Of a stretch of DNA of 64,000 nt, positions 1-11,800 are shown piece by piece. The stretch comes from Nymphaea colorata (lineage: Eukaryota; Streptophyta; Magnoliopsida; Nymphaeales; Nymphaeaceae): positions 17,301,354-17,365,353 of the forward strand of contig NC_045142.1 in NCBI RefSeq assembly GCF_008831285.2. Reading direction: 5' to 3'. The notes under the pieces are model-generated. The model had not been told where the DNA came from, did not search any database, and saw only the letters and a list, made by a program, of their open reading frames with translations. Within the stretch, counting starts at the first letter, position 1, and each line of letters starts with the position of its first letter. Made by a program: the position numbers and the translations under genes.

Positions 1-900
1 CTCTCTCTCTCGCACACACACACCTGTAATGCTAGAATTCGAGATCCTAAATCCTTTTTTGAAGTTCCCACCCACTCATGCCCCGTTAATTTAATCAATG
101 GGCATTCCACACCAAAGATATCGAAGGGAGATAATTCCGCAAAGAAAGAAGCAGAAGCCCTCACATCAAACGCCAAAACGTAACTAGTAACACTATAACA
201 GAACCAGGGACAGAAATCACACATGTGCCACGGAAGCGAAAAAAAAAAAAAAACACCGGAACCTGAGATTTCGAGCACCAAGCAATATGACGAGCCCAGA
301 ATGAAAATCACATCCAGTTTCTCAACGGATCTGCAACCCAAACTCGAGGAGGCCCCCGTGAAAATCTACCAGACATTACTGTCTTCTCGAGAGATCCTCG
401 CAAAGTGAAACGAGAAAAAGGGAAGATGCAAGCATCCCCAACCCCCGAAGTTCCGTGAAAGGATTCGCAACCAAAACAAGGAGATCCACAAAAGGAAAGA
501 TCATCAAGGACAATAGAAACAAGAAGATTCCCATGGCCCAACCCCTAATCTCAATGCCTGGGGATAGGGAAGGAAGAAGAACAGCGTGAGAGAAAGGGAG
601 AGCGTACTCTGGGTTGCCATCCTCTGCCTCTGTGAGAAGAGATCTTCTCTCCTTGGCCACGCCCTCCCCTCTCCCTTTTGTAGCCTTCACCGTGGAAGCC
701 ATGTGGAGAGAGTCCATTGGCTTCATGCTTTTTTGTCTGGAGACATCTGTACAGTTTTCGTCTTGAATGAGCCTGGCTTGTCAGCTCTACCATCGCCAGG
801 TGGTCAAATTGGTTTCAAGAAATCACCAAAGAAGTTTTTAGCTTGTCGCCTTTTAGGGCTTAAGCATGTTTTCTACACATTATAACAAATTCAGAAAAAT
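1..900 (-). other. Leader-like sequence, possible 5' end of a gene leaving the left edge
   Basis: Read on the minus strand, about 840 to 300 is richer in GC than its surroundings and has the CT-rich stretches typical of a plant 5' leader. It then runs into T-rich, intron-like sequence toward base 1. An open frame of 116 codons lies at 376-726, but I recognise no domain and its composition suits an untranslated leader as well as protein. The window begins with a short CT/CA microsatellite (1-24). If this is a gene, its body lies to the left of the window. No splice join can be tested here. Confidence 0.22.
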
Positions 901-1213
901 CCATAAAATTTTTTAAATTTCAAAAAGATACAGTGAGGGATGCCAAATTGGGAAGCCGGACGCCACTCAACAAGAGGGCCGTGCACCCGTCATGAGTAGT
1001 GCTTACAATATCCGACCATCTTGGCTATGTTCCTCAAAACTTAAATAAAAAAAAGTGTAAAGTGGGGTATTTTCATTAACAGTTTATGTCCAAAAAAAGA
1101 TGGATATCTGTATTAATTGGAAAAAAAAAGGAAAATCAGATAACAGTTGTAGAATCGGCTCCCTGTGCTCCGTGCACGAGAAGGTAGCCGTTCTCTGCTC
1201 GGGCAGTAAAAGG

Positions 1214-1273
1214 CAAAATGAAAAGAAAAGAAAATGGGGAAAGCAAGATGAAAAGAAAAGAAAATGGGGAAAG
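1214..1273. repeat. 30-bp tandem duplication, A/G-rich
   Basis: Two adjacent copies of an A/G-rich unit containing ATGAAAAGAAAAGAAAATGG, offset by 30 bp. The rest of 901-1282 shows nothing I can name. Confidence 0.8.
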
Positions 1274-1282
1274 AGGAGGCTG

Positions 1283-1560
1283 CTCGTGATGAAACTGATT
1301 TGGGGTGAAGATATCCTTCTTTTTTTTGACATACTTTTCAATAGAAAATGTTGTTTCTATAATGTTATTATTTCTAGGAAAATGTGAGATTTTAGAAAAT
1401 TTTTCTACTTATAAAAGATGTCAGATTGATAGATGATGATATTTAAGGACATTATGGACATGACAATTTAATTTGAATATTAATCTACAACTGGATACAA
1501 CATGAGAGGATACTTTTAAGATATTGTAGATGTGACAGTTTTTAAGCAGTTTTTAAGATA
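1283..1560 (-). repeat. Dispersed repeat R, copy 1 (inverted)
   Basis: This is the reverse complement of segments at 17030-17345, 24465-24770 and 31130-31445. The shared landmarks are a block reading AAAGAAGGATATCTTCACCC in the other orientation, a CTAGAAATAATAAC stretch, an AAAATCTCACATTTTCC stretch and a distal block mentioning ACAATATCCTAAAATATCATC. No coding capacity is visible. It may be a non-autonomous element or a solo fragment of a longer one; termini were not established. Confidence 0.7.
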
Positions 1561-2566
1561 GTTTTAGAAAGTAAGTTTTCTCGCAAAGTTTTAAATCAAG
1601 GCCTATAAACATCAAAATTTCCATTGGGGGCCGTTTGATGGCCTGGAAAAAAAATTTCTGGAAATATATTGCTGGAAATATAGGAAATGAAAAAATGGAA
1701 TGGAAAATTTTTTTTCGATTCCAATTTTGGTCTGTGTGTGATGACTCAGAAATATATTTCCAATTCTATATTTCTAAGTTTGATAGTACAGAAATATATT
1801 TCCAGAAATTTAATTCTTAGTTTCATAATAAGGAAACATTTATCCAGATTTACGAAAATATGGCAACAACATGGTTATGCATGTATGAACGTATAAACCG
1901 GATATACTCGCCCACACAATCGATTAGAAAAATTCAATGTCTTATTATATACAATTCAATTCAATCGCCCACAACAACATGGTTAACTAGAATAGAACAC
2001 CCAACTCGCTGCAATATATACATCAGATCTGAATCTAACAGAACCATAACAAAAACGGCTCTGATCTCCACTGCAAGCAGCCAAAGACCTTAGCTGCAGT
2101 CCCAAGAAAGTTGTAGTTGACATCAGACCAACCACCAGCAGCATGATAAAAAAAATTGAATCAATCTGGCGTCAACTCCATCACAATTTCAACACTTTGC
2201 CCATATCATCACACGAAATCAAAAATCATGTATTCCTATTCTTGGCAATTGAAATTCAGATCAATGAAGCATCAACTGCACACAGGAAAAGCAGCTCAAA
2301 TTACAATGGGAGGTCATGCGTCAGTCACCCATACATGGCACATGTTGCCAAAGCTCAACACAAAATACCAACACCCAACAATTGCTGCTCACCTCATTTG
2401 CAACTTTTTCAAGCCTGAGGGGCACATTTAAGCCATCTTCTGGAATGTCATCAAAAGAAACTGTAATTGACATCAACAACAAAGCGCAACGATAGCACGA
2501 CAAAGCAAATAAAGACCACACAAACCACATACATAAAGAAGGATCATATCATTGTTCCCATCAATG

Positions 2567-2646
2567 ATAAAATACTAAACAAACCACATACATAGTTCCA
2601 TCAGTGATAAAATACTAAACAAACCACATACATAGTCCCATCAGTG
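2567..2646. repeat. 40-bp tandem repeat, two copies
   Basis: Two near-identical 40-bp units containing ACTAAACAAACCACATACAT, inside the PIF/Harbinger-like element. A degenerate partial copy lies just upstream near 2515-2540. Confidence 0.85.
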
Positions 2647-3990
2647 TAAAAGTATTTACATATTCCCATCAGTGTTCAGTGTTCAGAAGAGCTCCAACGT
2701 TCAATAGAAAGCCAAGTACATGAAGCTGCCATCTCCTGGTACATTTACAACCATAGCAATCTGAAAAATGTCTTGATGAGCAACCCCATCGATTTGAAGC
2801 TGCCATTCAAGGCAACCCCATCAATCTGAAGCTGCTCAAAGGGCAACAGCTAAGTTGAAGGCTTAATTCTGCAAAATGCATGAAAGAGAACATGAAGGCA
2901 TGACCAAAATCATGCCAAACAAAATCTAGTAGAACAGAACTGATATGAGCAAAGCCATTTTAAGTCCAACTGAAACCCAAAATGAAGCCCAACACAAATC
3001 TATTTTGAAATCTAATCCCCAGGCTCAGTTCCAAATTTTAAATTTCAAAATTTAAAGTTCAGTTGACAAATTAATCTCAAAAGAACATTGACAGTAATGT
3101 AACTCAGTACATAAACTCAGAGTTTCTTCTTTCCTGTAAGTCGTGAGTGATTTTCACAACTCCCCTCTTCCTAATTGTGCTCAGTGTAGATTTATCAATG
3201 AAAATTTTGCGGAAAGATGCTGAACTTGTAGTGCAATAACAAAAACAGTTTCAAAACATGAACCAAAAACATGATACTACTTTTGATCACTGCATATTTC
3301 TTTTTATTCCTCTTCTCTCTTCCTTTTCTTCTTTGTGTTGAATCTTGCCAAGAACTAAGTCACTCAAAGAAGTCTTACAGGCCCTCGACAGGTTATGGGA
3401 GCTTGTTGTTGGAAAAAGATGCATGTTATGGGAGCTTGTTGTTGGATACTAATGTATCAATTTAGATATAAATAGGACATTGAAATGCTAAATGTTAGAT
3501 GAAATAGAACATTAAAAACTTGCACGATCTGAAGATTCCTCATTGACTTAGAAAACAAACATGAAGAGACCAAAGAAATTGGAAGAGACTAAAGATGTTC
3601 CAAAGTTGAAATTTTGCAGTTAGAAGAGCTCGCACAAGCAATCGTGCAATGCTATTCTAAATCATTGTTGATCAAAGTAGAAATCAGAAAAGCATAGCTC
3701 TAAAAAGATAATTGGGTGGCGGTTTTGCTGAACTTTACTGTGCAAAGCTTGACTTCTGTGATCAGAGGTGTCACACCTGTGGCTCGCCAGAAATACGCTT
3801 AACCCCAATCCCAAAACCAAACCCCCAAAATCGAAACCCAAGAAATGGAACCATGAAACATTAGAAACCCAAAACAGCAAGGAAGGAAGAAATGTAGAAC
3901 GGAAAACGGCCAGCGAACTCGAAACCATTTTCAATAGCAAAACAAAATCAAAGGGCATACGAAGAGCAAGACGGCCGAGCGATTTCTTAC

Positions 3991-4320
3991 CTGAGACGCA
4001 ACCGCTGATATGCTAGAGAGTTTGAGAAGCAGGTCGGATGAGTTGCCGGAGTAGTATGTCGCGGGAGGCCAAAACTAGCTGCAGATTTGTTGGTCGCGCA
4101 GTGGCATCGCGGGGAGAGAGATCTGCGAAAGCAGGGATCGAGGGCAGAGGAGAGCCTCTCCAGTAGGTCGATTTGGTTGATGATCGCAGTCTGATGCGGA
4201 GAGGGAGAGGAGGCACGCGAGGGAGTCTGCGGGTGCGTCGACGAGAAAAAAGAGGGAGCGGCTGCGGCACAGGAAGGAAAAGAAGAAACGCGAAGACGCG
4301 CTCGCGTGCCCTAACGGGCA
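3991..4320 (-). pseudogene. Captured first exon with consensus splice donor, inside transposon
   Basis: This GC-rich, CT-rich block on the minus strand differs from the AT-rich DNA around it. It ends at a consensus donor, CTCAG followed by GTAAGAAATC (boundary 3991/3990). Downstream (3990 to about 3660) the sequence becomes T-rich like a plant first intron. The start of the block lies about 180 bp inside the right terminal repeat, so the exon is contained in the element. Several short open frames overlap it, but no protein family is recognisable; it could be entirely 5' leader. Gene-fragment capture by DNA transposons is well known in plants (Pack-MULEs and some PIF-like elements). Confidence 0.4.
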
Positions 4321-4611
4321 AAAATATAATTCCGGAAAAAAATCTCCGTCTCTCCAGACGGAAATTTTTTTCGGAAAAAAATTCCCGAATTCGACTTCAA
4401 CGGTCGAAAAAAACCTTCCATGTTTGATACGATGGCAAAAATTCAAACATTTGAATTTTTTTTCCAGGTGAATAGTGTTTTTCCGGCGTATCAAACGGCC
4501 CCTTGGTTACATCTAGAGCATTTTCTTAAAATAATTAATTTCGTCCTTTTCAGGTACAAGATCATACTTGTCTTTGTTTCTTCATCAAAATCTGAATAAG
4601 AAAATATAGAT

Positions 4612-5165
4612 ATGACAAGCAAGGATTTTTCTTCACCATTAGTAAAGATTGTTAAACTAAATTGGACCAAATTTCAAGCTTTGAAAAATAGGATTCCGTC
4701 AGCGCTAAGAAGGCCTTGAATATGTTCTAGAGAAACCAATACCTAACCTAAATGAAAATGAATCCTATGCCCTAACCCTGGAAGTGCCTTGAATATGTTC
4801 TAGAGAAACCAGTACCTGCCCTAAATGAAAATGGTAATGAGGATGACATGAAAACCCAAGAAAAACATGAACACTTGAGGGATGATTTAAAATCCAGAGC
4901 TATCTTGCGACTCCATATGGATGATAATTTGTTTCAGGCATTGGAGAACCACAAGACAGCTAAAGAGATGTTTGAGGCCATAACTGTGCAATATGACACT
5001 ATATCTCAAACATTCATTCAACTACTCCTAGAACAATACTATTCATATAAAATAAGTGAGTTAGATGATGTCTTAGAGCATGTTAATAAGATGTTAGCAA
5101 CGGCTAAAGACCTTGCCTGATACCTGATAGGATCCAATTCCTTAGAATCCTGAACATCTAGCGGA
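4612..5165 (+). pseudogene. Ty1/copia gag remnant
   Basis: Translated pieces match the amino-terminal part of copia-type Gag polyproteins: a KLNWTKFQALKNRI-type segment (4612 onward), an EYVLEKPIPNLNENE segment, then LKSRAILRLHMDDNLFQALE and VLEHVNKMLATAKDLA (to 5120). A tail in another frame (DRIQF..ILN) runs to about 5165. The frame is broken by a stop after the first segment and by an 83-bp-offset tandem duplication (4714 and 4797). No LTR, integrase or RT is attached. A possible further fragment, the variable linker of a copia polyprotein, is at 5915-6065. Confidence 0.65.
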
Positions 5166-5817
<652 letters not shown>

Positions 5818-6166
5818 CGGCTCTTTCCATATCTCAACAAACTGCAATAAAAAGTGAATTCTAGGAAGAACTTTTTATTATTTTAGAGTATTCTATATGA
5901 GTAAAGGATGAGGACAATCAAGAAATACAATGTTCACCAACGGCGTCTGAGCATGTAGTCCCTCCAAAAGACGAGGTACTTATACTAAGACGTACAGAAT
6001 GAGTTTTATTCGTAGCATATTCTAAATGAAGAATCAGATGATGACGAAGCTCTTAAGTGGCTTCTGAACAAATGAAAAATAAATAAGACAACCCCAAAAC
6101 ATGATTAAGAATACTAATATTGTGCATGGCGCAATAATTATAGAGATTGATCACATATCAAACCCT

Positions 6167-6899
6167 TCAGACCTTCTCCCACACCGCATAGTCCTTGCCG
6201 GACGTGACCATGCGGAAGCCCGGCGGAATGAGGCCGCCGGCATCAACCCTGGACCCAATCTTCGCGATGACCTTTCCATCGATCTTAGCCACATAGAGAT
6301 CTTTATCTGCAACCAATATCTCAACAGCGCTTCCAGGCTTAATCCCATTCTTGGCCCTAATCCCACTCAACATCTTAATCTCCCTGGCCAGCCCCCAATC
6401 AAAATAGTGATCATAAAACTGCACAAATTAAATATTTAGTGCATAAGTGATCATTATAGTCTCACAATGCAATATGTAAAAATAATCATTCAAAAGTAGT
6501 CCTTCTCTTTTAGGATATTCCCAAAACAAGATTTTTTTTTGAACATTTTTGTTGTTCAGTGTCTCCTCTCTAGATCCATCCAATTCCAGCTTAGATTGGT
6601 AAGAACAATAACTAATATTTCTGCTGGTACAGGAGCCAGAATTTTTGGTTGAAGGCATGTACGAGCATGTAACAATCAAACTTTTAATTTTTAAGTCTTT
6701 CTCAAAATCTTAAACCCTCTAGGTACATAGTAAAGTGATCGAAGAGCATCAATATCAATATGTAAATAACCAAAAAGCTAACAGATATTAATATGTAAAT
6801 AAGAAAATTGTAATGGGTCAGCATGAACAACTGTTTACACACACCCAGATTGGTCAAGGATTGTACTCACAAGGATGTTGAAACCAATAACTTTTCTCC

Positions 6900-6986
<87 letters not shown>

Positions 6987-8693
6987 CCATGGGGGAGGGG
7001 CCAAGGGGAGCTGGCAAGGGCCCTGTTATCCCTCAAAAAAATTTTTTTTTTAGAAAATTACATTTAAATTAAAAAAAATTATACAAAAGTTTTGAAAAAT
7101 GATATTTGGTACTTTAGAAACTTTAATGTAGCCTCTCATAAAAATTTTCTAGCTCCATTCCATCATCACTAATATAAAACAAAGAATACACCAGTTATGG
7201 CAAAAACTTACAATTGAGGGGATGCCGGGATGTGTGAGGATGTAAGCATAGCCTTGCATGACTTTGTCTGAAGGAAAAGGCCAATACTTTTGAGTTGACC
7301 CCGTGTCATGGTTGTCTATAAAAGTCACAGCTTTCTCCGGCGAGATCCCTATGAGTCCTGAAGGCCTTCCCTGTGGATCCTTCAACCTCCATAGCTCATT
7401 GTTGACTGCAGACTGCAGCACTCCCTTGGTGGTGAAATCAAACGCCGCCGCAGCTCTGCCGGTGCCACTCACCCAGTTGTCCAGCTCCCTCCTATGGTTA
7501 ATCGGACCTTGAACTGGGTCTGAGCCCATTGTGGTCCACACCTCGCCTACGACAAACTCGGGCTGGGCTCGCTGGATGTAGCCCTTGGTTATGTCGGTCG
7601 AGTAGCCCTTGGCGAAGTCGAGGCGCCAGCCATCAAACCCGATGTCGGACTTAAGCCAGTTGAGCCAGTCAGTGAGCTCCTTCTGGACCCTCTGGTTCAG
7701 GTGGTCGATGTCCGGCGCGGCGGCATAGCCTTCGCCAGTGTCGTAGTTGCCGGTGCCATCGGAGTACTGGGTGTCATCCTTGCAAATGGACCAGGGTCCC
7801 CAGTCCAGGCTCCCATCCCCCTTTCCACCTTCGAATTGGCACCATATGCCCCGGCCATCCTTCTTGGCCGCCGTCCGGTGGTTGATCACGACGTCAGCGA
7901 GGCACTTGATGTTCGCCGTGTGAAATGCCTTTATCAGGTCCCTGAGGTCAGCCCCCGTCCCGTACCTCGATGAATCCAAGTCGTAGTATTTGCCGGGAAG
8001 GTAACCTGAATTCACGCCCAAAGTAGATGGTGCAATTAGAGGTCTCCGGCAATGGAACCGGCCGTTCATTAAAAAAAAAAAACTTTTTTTCTTGCAGAAT
8101 CATGGTTTATCCATCTGAAGCTGCATGAAAAAGATTAAACAATATAAGAACTCTCAACCGAGTCTGACCTTCCGGAGAAGCCGACTGTGAGGCTGGAGGA
8201 AGCCAAACATGGGTGACTCCCGCCTCTGCTATCTGAGGCACCAAATTCTTGAGAACATGATACCACCCTTGACTGTTCTTAGATGATTCCCAGTTGAAAG
8301 CCTGAAATCAATTCGCATACACCGATATTATAATTAAACATGAATAAAACATTAATTTCAATTGATACTATATATAAAAAATTGAATGGTAGCTATGAAT
8401 CACTTGATCATCTAACTAGGGCCATTGAATTTATTCGGGTGAACAATTAAAAGAAAAAAAAATGATAGTCATTTTTAACATCTAATCTAATATTATTTCA
8501 TACATTTTTCTCATTGATTATGAACAACGAGAATCATCATAATACATATAAAAACTTGGTGAATGCATTCTAATGCATGTAATGTATATAAGCTAATTTA
8601 ACGTACCTGAAAAAGAAGCTGGGCATGAGAAAACTGGAACGTGGAAAGGTAGAGGACGAGTGAGAGGAAACAGGTCAGGTGTTGAAAAGCCAT
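6167..8693 (-). CDS. AMY: Secreted alpha-amylase (GH13), complete, four exons
   Basis: Endo-acting alpha-1,4-glucan hydrolase of starch, in the plant secreted family. Minus-strand exons are 8693-8607, 8301-8169, 8005-7212 and 6418-6167; all introns are GT-AG, the joins are in phase and the product is 421 aa, the usual family length. Residues 1-24 form a signal peptide ending FQFSHA. The TIM-barrel motifs are DVVINH (111-116), GFDGWRLDF with nucleophile D203, GEVW with acid/base E228, and FIDNHD with D307. The C-terminal beta domain ends KDYAVWEKV. The paired Trp that family members carry in a G-W-W-P segment before the D307 motif is replaced by I-S (GISPEKAV, 293-300). Intron 3 (7211-6419) carries an 80-bp TA tract and a dispersed repeat. 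A truncated paralogue and an inverted 5'-end copy lie downstream in the window. Confidence 0.96.
6903..6982. repeat. (TA)n microsatellite in amylase intron 3
   Basis: About 80 bp of uninterrupted alternating TA within the last intron of the amylase gene. Confidence 0.97.
6988..7165. repeat. Dispersed repeat D in amylase intron 3
   Basis: A GGGGAGGGGCCAAGGGGAGC head, an AT-rich body with AAAATTTT-type runs, and a tail near TTTTCTAGCTC. Related copies in either orientation are at about 24895-24990, 25529-25590, 26655-26850, 27765-27920, 30650-30830, 33840-33970 and 58690-58880. The typical end reads GGGGCGGAGC. It is a common type of degenerate plant repeat; its class is not clear from these fragments. 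Confidence 0.55.
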
Positions 8694-8744
8694 TGAAGGA
8701 GGAGACGGAGAGATGTGTATGGAGTTGGCTCCCCACATCGAGCC

Positions 8745-8751
8745 TTTTATA
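8745..8751 (-). promoter_or_regulatory. TATA box of the alpha-amylase
   Basis: Reads TATAAAA on the minus strand, about 52 bp upstream of the ATG at 8693, implying a short leader. The box is conserved at the matching place in the pseudogene copy near 23563-23572. Confidence 0.8.
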
Positions 8752-8781
8752 AGTAGCAGAAAGTGAGACTAATAAATGCTT

Positions 8782-8788
8782 ATGGATA
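8782..8788 (-). promoter_or_regulatory. TATCCAT element, proximal
   Basis: Reads TATCCAT on the minus strand, about 35 bp upstream of the TATA box. TATCCA/TATCCAC elements are known from cereal alpha-amylase promoters, where MYB factors use them in sugar-starvation and gibberellin responses. The identical motif is retained in the pseudogene copy. Function here is inferred from motif, position and conservation. Confidence 0.6.
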
Positions 8789-8841
8789 TGGACGACGATA
8801 GCGAGCCCGTCCTGACGTGAGACTCAAGCCAACTTTTGGTC

Positions 8842-8848
8842 ATGGATA
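8842..8848 (-). promoter_or_regulatory. TATCCAT element, distal
   Basis: A second TATCCAT on the minus strand, 60 bp upstream of the first and in the same orientation. Tandem TATCCAT-type elements increase sugar responsiveness in characterised cereal amylase promoters. I saw no convincing TAACAAA-type gibberellin element beside it. Confidence 0.5.
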
Positions 8849-8849
8849 G

Positions 8850-11800
8850 GCCTTATTAATAAGCTCAGAACCGACGTTACGTTAGGTCGGCCTATCGGAC
8901 CCTTATCCAGTATTCGTAGATATCGGTCTCGGGTCGGCTGCAAACCAGAAGCCATGCCCACCTATACAAGATTATTAAGTTTTTTTCGTTTTATTAAATA
9001 TTTGAAATATTTTGTTTATATTTTTACATGACAATAAAAAACCGACTCATGGGTGACCCACATGGTACCAGTCGATTGGCTTAAGTCAATTGAATACGTT
9101 GTGTTATCAGGCAAAAATGTAAAAAAAAAAAAAAAAAAAATTATTCAAGTATAAAAATGTAATTATCTCAATTAAAAAGTTGACAGGCGCACTCCGTTTG
9201 ATTTCAAAGGGCCCGTTCCAATATTTGCTAAGTAAGGCTGCACAAGGGGTCCAGTTAAGTCGGGCTTAACTTGAATTCGCTAACAAAAACTCATTTAAGT
9301 TATAATGGGTCAAGCTTGAGTTCAAATTTATGCTCCAAATATTAAACAACTAAAGTTCGAGTTGTTAGAACTCAGATTCGTTTAAAGTCGAGTGGGCTCG
9401 ATAAAATAAATTTTTCTTAAATGATAAAACTTTGTGTTGCTAAGTATCTCTTTAACAGATATTTGAGTACATAATATGTAGCATTTTTTGTTTGGATTTT
9501 TTGTTAGACGGTTAATCATAGTTGAATTAGTTAATGGAATGAAATGACTTAAATGAATTGACAAGTTAAACTTGTTAAAAAAGTAAAAAAAATGAACTTA
9601 AATTAAGAAAAAACAAATTAAGCCCAACGTTATATGATCGAGTCACCTCCGCACCTGAGGTGGGTAAGGCTCCAACATACAACCCTAGAATAAGCATAGT
9701 TTGCTGAGTCGCCAAGTTGGCCCGGGAATACTAAGAGTCAACTCTCATTACTAAAAAAACTGGCCAGGAGTCAAAAGTTGGTCTGACTCGTCCTGACTCA
9801 GCTATACTGACTCGCCCACTCTACCGAAACAATGAATCAACTCGCTAGCTAAATGACTCCATCATCCACCGATCAAAGTCGAAATCACGAGTTTACCAGC
9901 TAAGAATGAGAATAAGCCTGTCCTGACACCGGAAACTGAGACCGACAACACTGGCCTTATCTCTTATTATTATTATTATTATTTTTTTGTTGTTTTGATC
10001 TTCCGTCGCGTGCCGCCAAATATTTCTGTGTTCGGCCAATTACACTGTGTGGGACCCACGGTTAAAAGTTATCGGTAGGCCTTGGGCGGGCCAACAACTA
10101 ACCGGTAACGTACCCTTTTTGGCGTCACCTAAAACGGCTAAGAGCCTCTTCATACTCAACTTTATCTAACGAAAGTCGGTGTTATCATCGAACAAATTAG
10201 TTTCTAAATATTTTTATAAATTTTTTGTTTTTTTATTATCTGCATTTTTAGTTCTTCTTCAATTTTTTTTGGCTCGATGGCTATGAATTTGATTTTAAAA
10301 TTAAAATTTAAAAAATAAAAATTCTACTTTAATTTTTTAAAAACAAAATTTTAACTTAAAATTGGAATTAGAATGGAAATTTTAGTTTGAGTTTTTCTTT
10401 GTCTTGGATAGTTTGAAAATTTTGATTTTAAAATTGAAAGTGATGTGTTTGATAAAAAATTTAAATTGTAGCATTGATGAATTGAAACTCATTATGACAT
10501 TTAAGTAAAAGAGAGATGAAAAAAATTATGGCAGAATCACAAATTTTGATTGAAGATTGAGCCTATAATTTCAGAATCTTTTTTTTTTTTTTTTATAACT
10601 GATGCTCTAATACCCAAAAAACAAATATACATATACTTAAAAAAATTTATTTTATATAAAAATTTAAAAAAAAATATTTCAGCTCCTAACACTTTATCTC
10701 TACTGCGGTGGCCTCCAAAAGAATTCAATGGCTTGCCTATAAAGACGGCCACCAGCGTGCATCACGTCGTTATTCGTTAGTTGTAATTTATAGCGGCGGA
10801 TCTCTTTTTTCTGTTTTTCAAACTTTAGAATTATAAATAGTGAGGCAATCAGCGAAGTCTTTTTTGCCCTATGCAACTTGTACGCAAAAAGCGTAACTAC
10901 TCGTCACAAACTTAACGGTATGGTTGCATATTCTTCCTGGAGAATTTACGAGCAGACACCCACAAGTTCAGCATATGACAAAATAACATTCACTTTTGAA
11001 AATTTTTGTGTGACTGTCCGAGCCTAAGTATAAAGTACTGAAAACCTGCTCTTTGTGATAACACTTGAAACAAATTGCTGCTTTAACCTGGCCATTTACT
11101 GTTTACCAATGACCGAAATCACCAGTATACGGTGATTTATTTCGTGTAAAGGTATTATATGACAAGTTGTTTCTTGGGTATAATACGGTAAATTTATATA
11201 TCTCGAGAAAATCTTGGAAAACTTTTTATTAAATTAAAAAATATATAAAAATTAGGTAAAAGTAAAATAAATAAAAAAACTAATAATAAGACTCTGAAAA
11301 ATGCTAGATAAAATTATAAACATAATATGACGTGGGTGTAAAGTAGTACATTAAAAGCAAATAATAGCCATATGTAAAATTTAAAAAATAATAAATTTGG
11401 TTGGTCTCCATGCTAGACTTAATTTACTCAGCCCGGCAGGATATGAAGGCCGAGTTAATGAAGGAGTTATTGCTATGGAGGGGTTTCATAGGAGCAGTTG
11501 TGTTCTGTCTGGCTCTCTTCTTTATTGCATCTAATTTTCTGTAATTCATCGGTCTCTTCTCTTCATTACATATATAATATTCATTACTACATGCACCTTT
11601 AAGCACTCTCTCTTCTTTATTATGCTTAATTCTGGTTAATGTTTGGTTGAACACAAAAAAAAAATCTAACATCCAGTAAAAATGCAAAAAAAAAAACACA
11701 AAAAAACGTGTATTTTTTGCATTTTTTATTTTCTGATGTCTTTTTGAAAAAGACGCGTCTTATTGATGTTTTATATGACTGACTTATAGTTCACTTCCAT

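Larger units (their letters stand above)
1627..4502. mobile_element. PIF/Harbinger-like DNA transposon, non-autonomous, about 2.9 kb
   Basis: The left end begins GGGGCCGTTTGATGGCC and the right end, read inward on the other strand, begins GGGGCCGTTTGATACGCC. That is 13 identical bases followed by a further imperfect match through GGAAAAA. Both ends are flanked by TTG (1624-1626 and 4503-4505), a 3-bp target duplication. GG(G/C)-starting termini with 3-bp duplications are typical of PIF/Harbinger and Tourist elements, although their usual target is TTA/TAA. No transposase is visible, so it would need one in trans. The interior holds a 40-bp tandem repeat (2567-2646) and an apparent captured gene 5' end (3991-4320). 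Confidence 0.72.

Noticed and set aside
2718-2740. ATGAAGCTGCCAT resembling miR167
   Set aside because: Only the first part matches, the word recurs locally in degenerate form, and there is no pairing arm within a plausible precursor length.
7149-8069. Single-exon amylase of 306 aa
   Set aside because: This is exon 3 read through flanking introns; the donor at 7212/7211 and acceptor at 8006/8005 give the full 421-aa protein instead.
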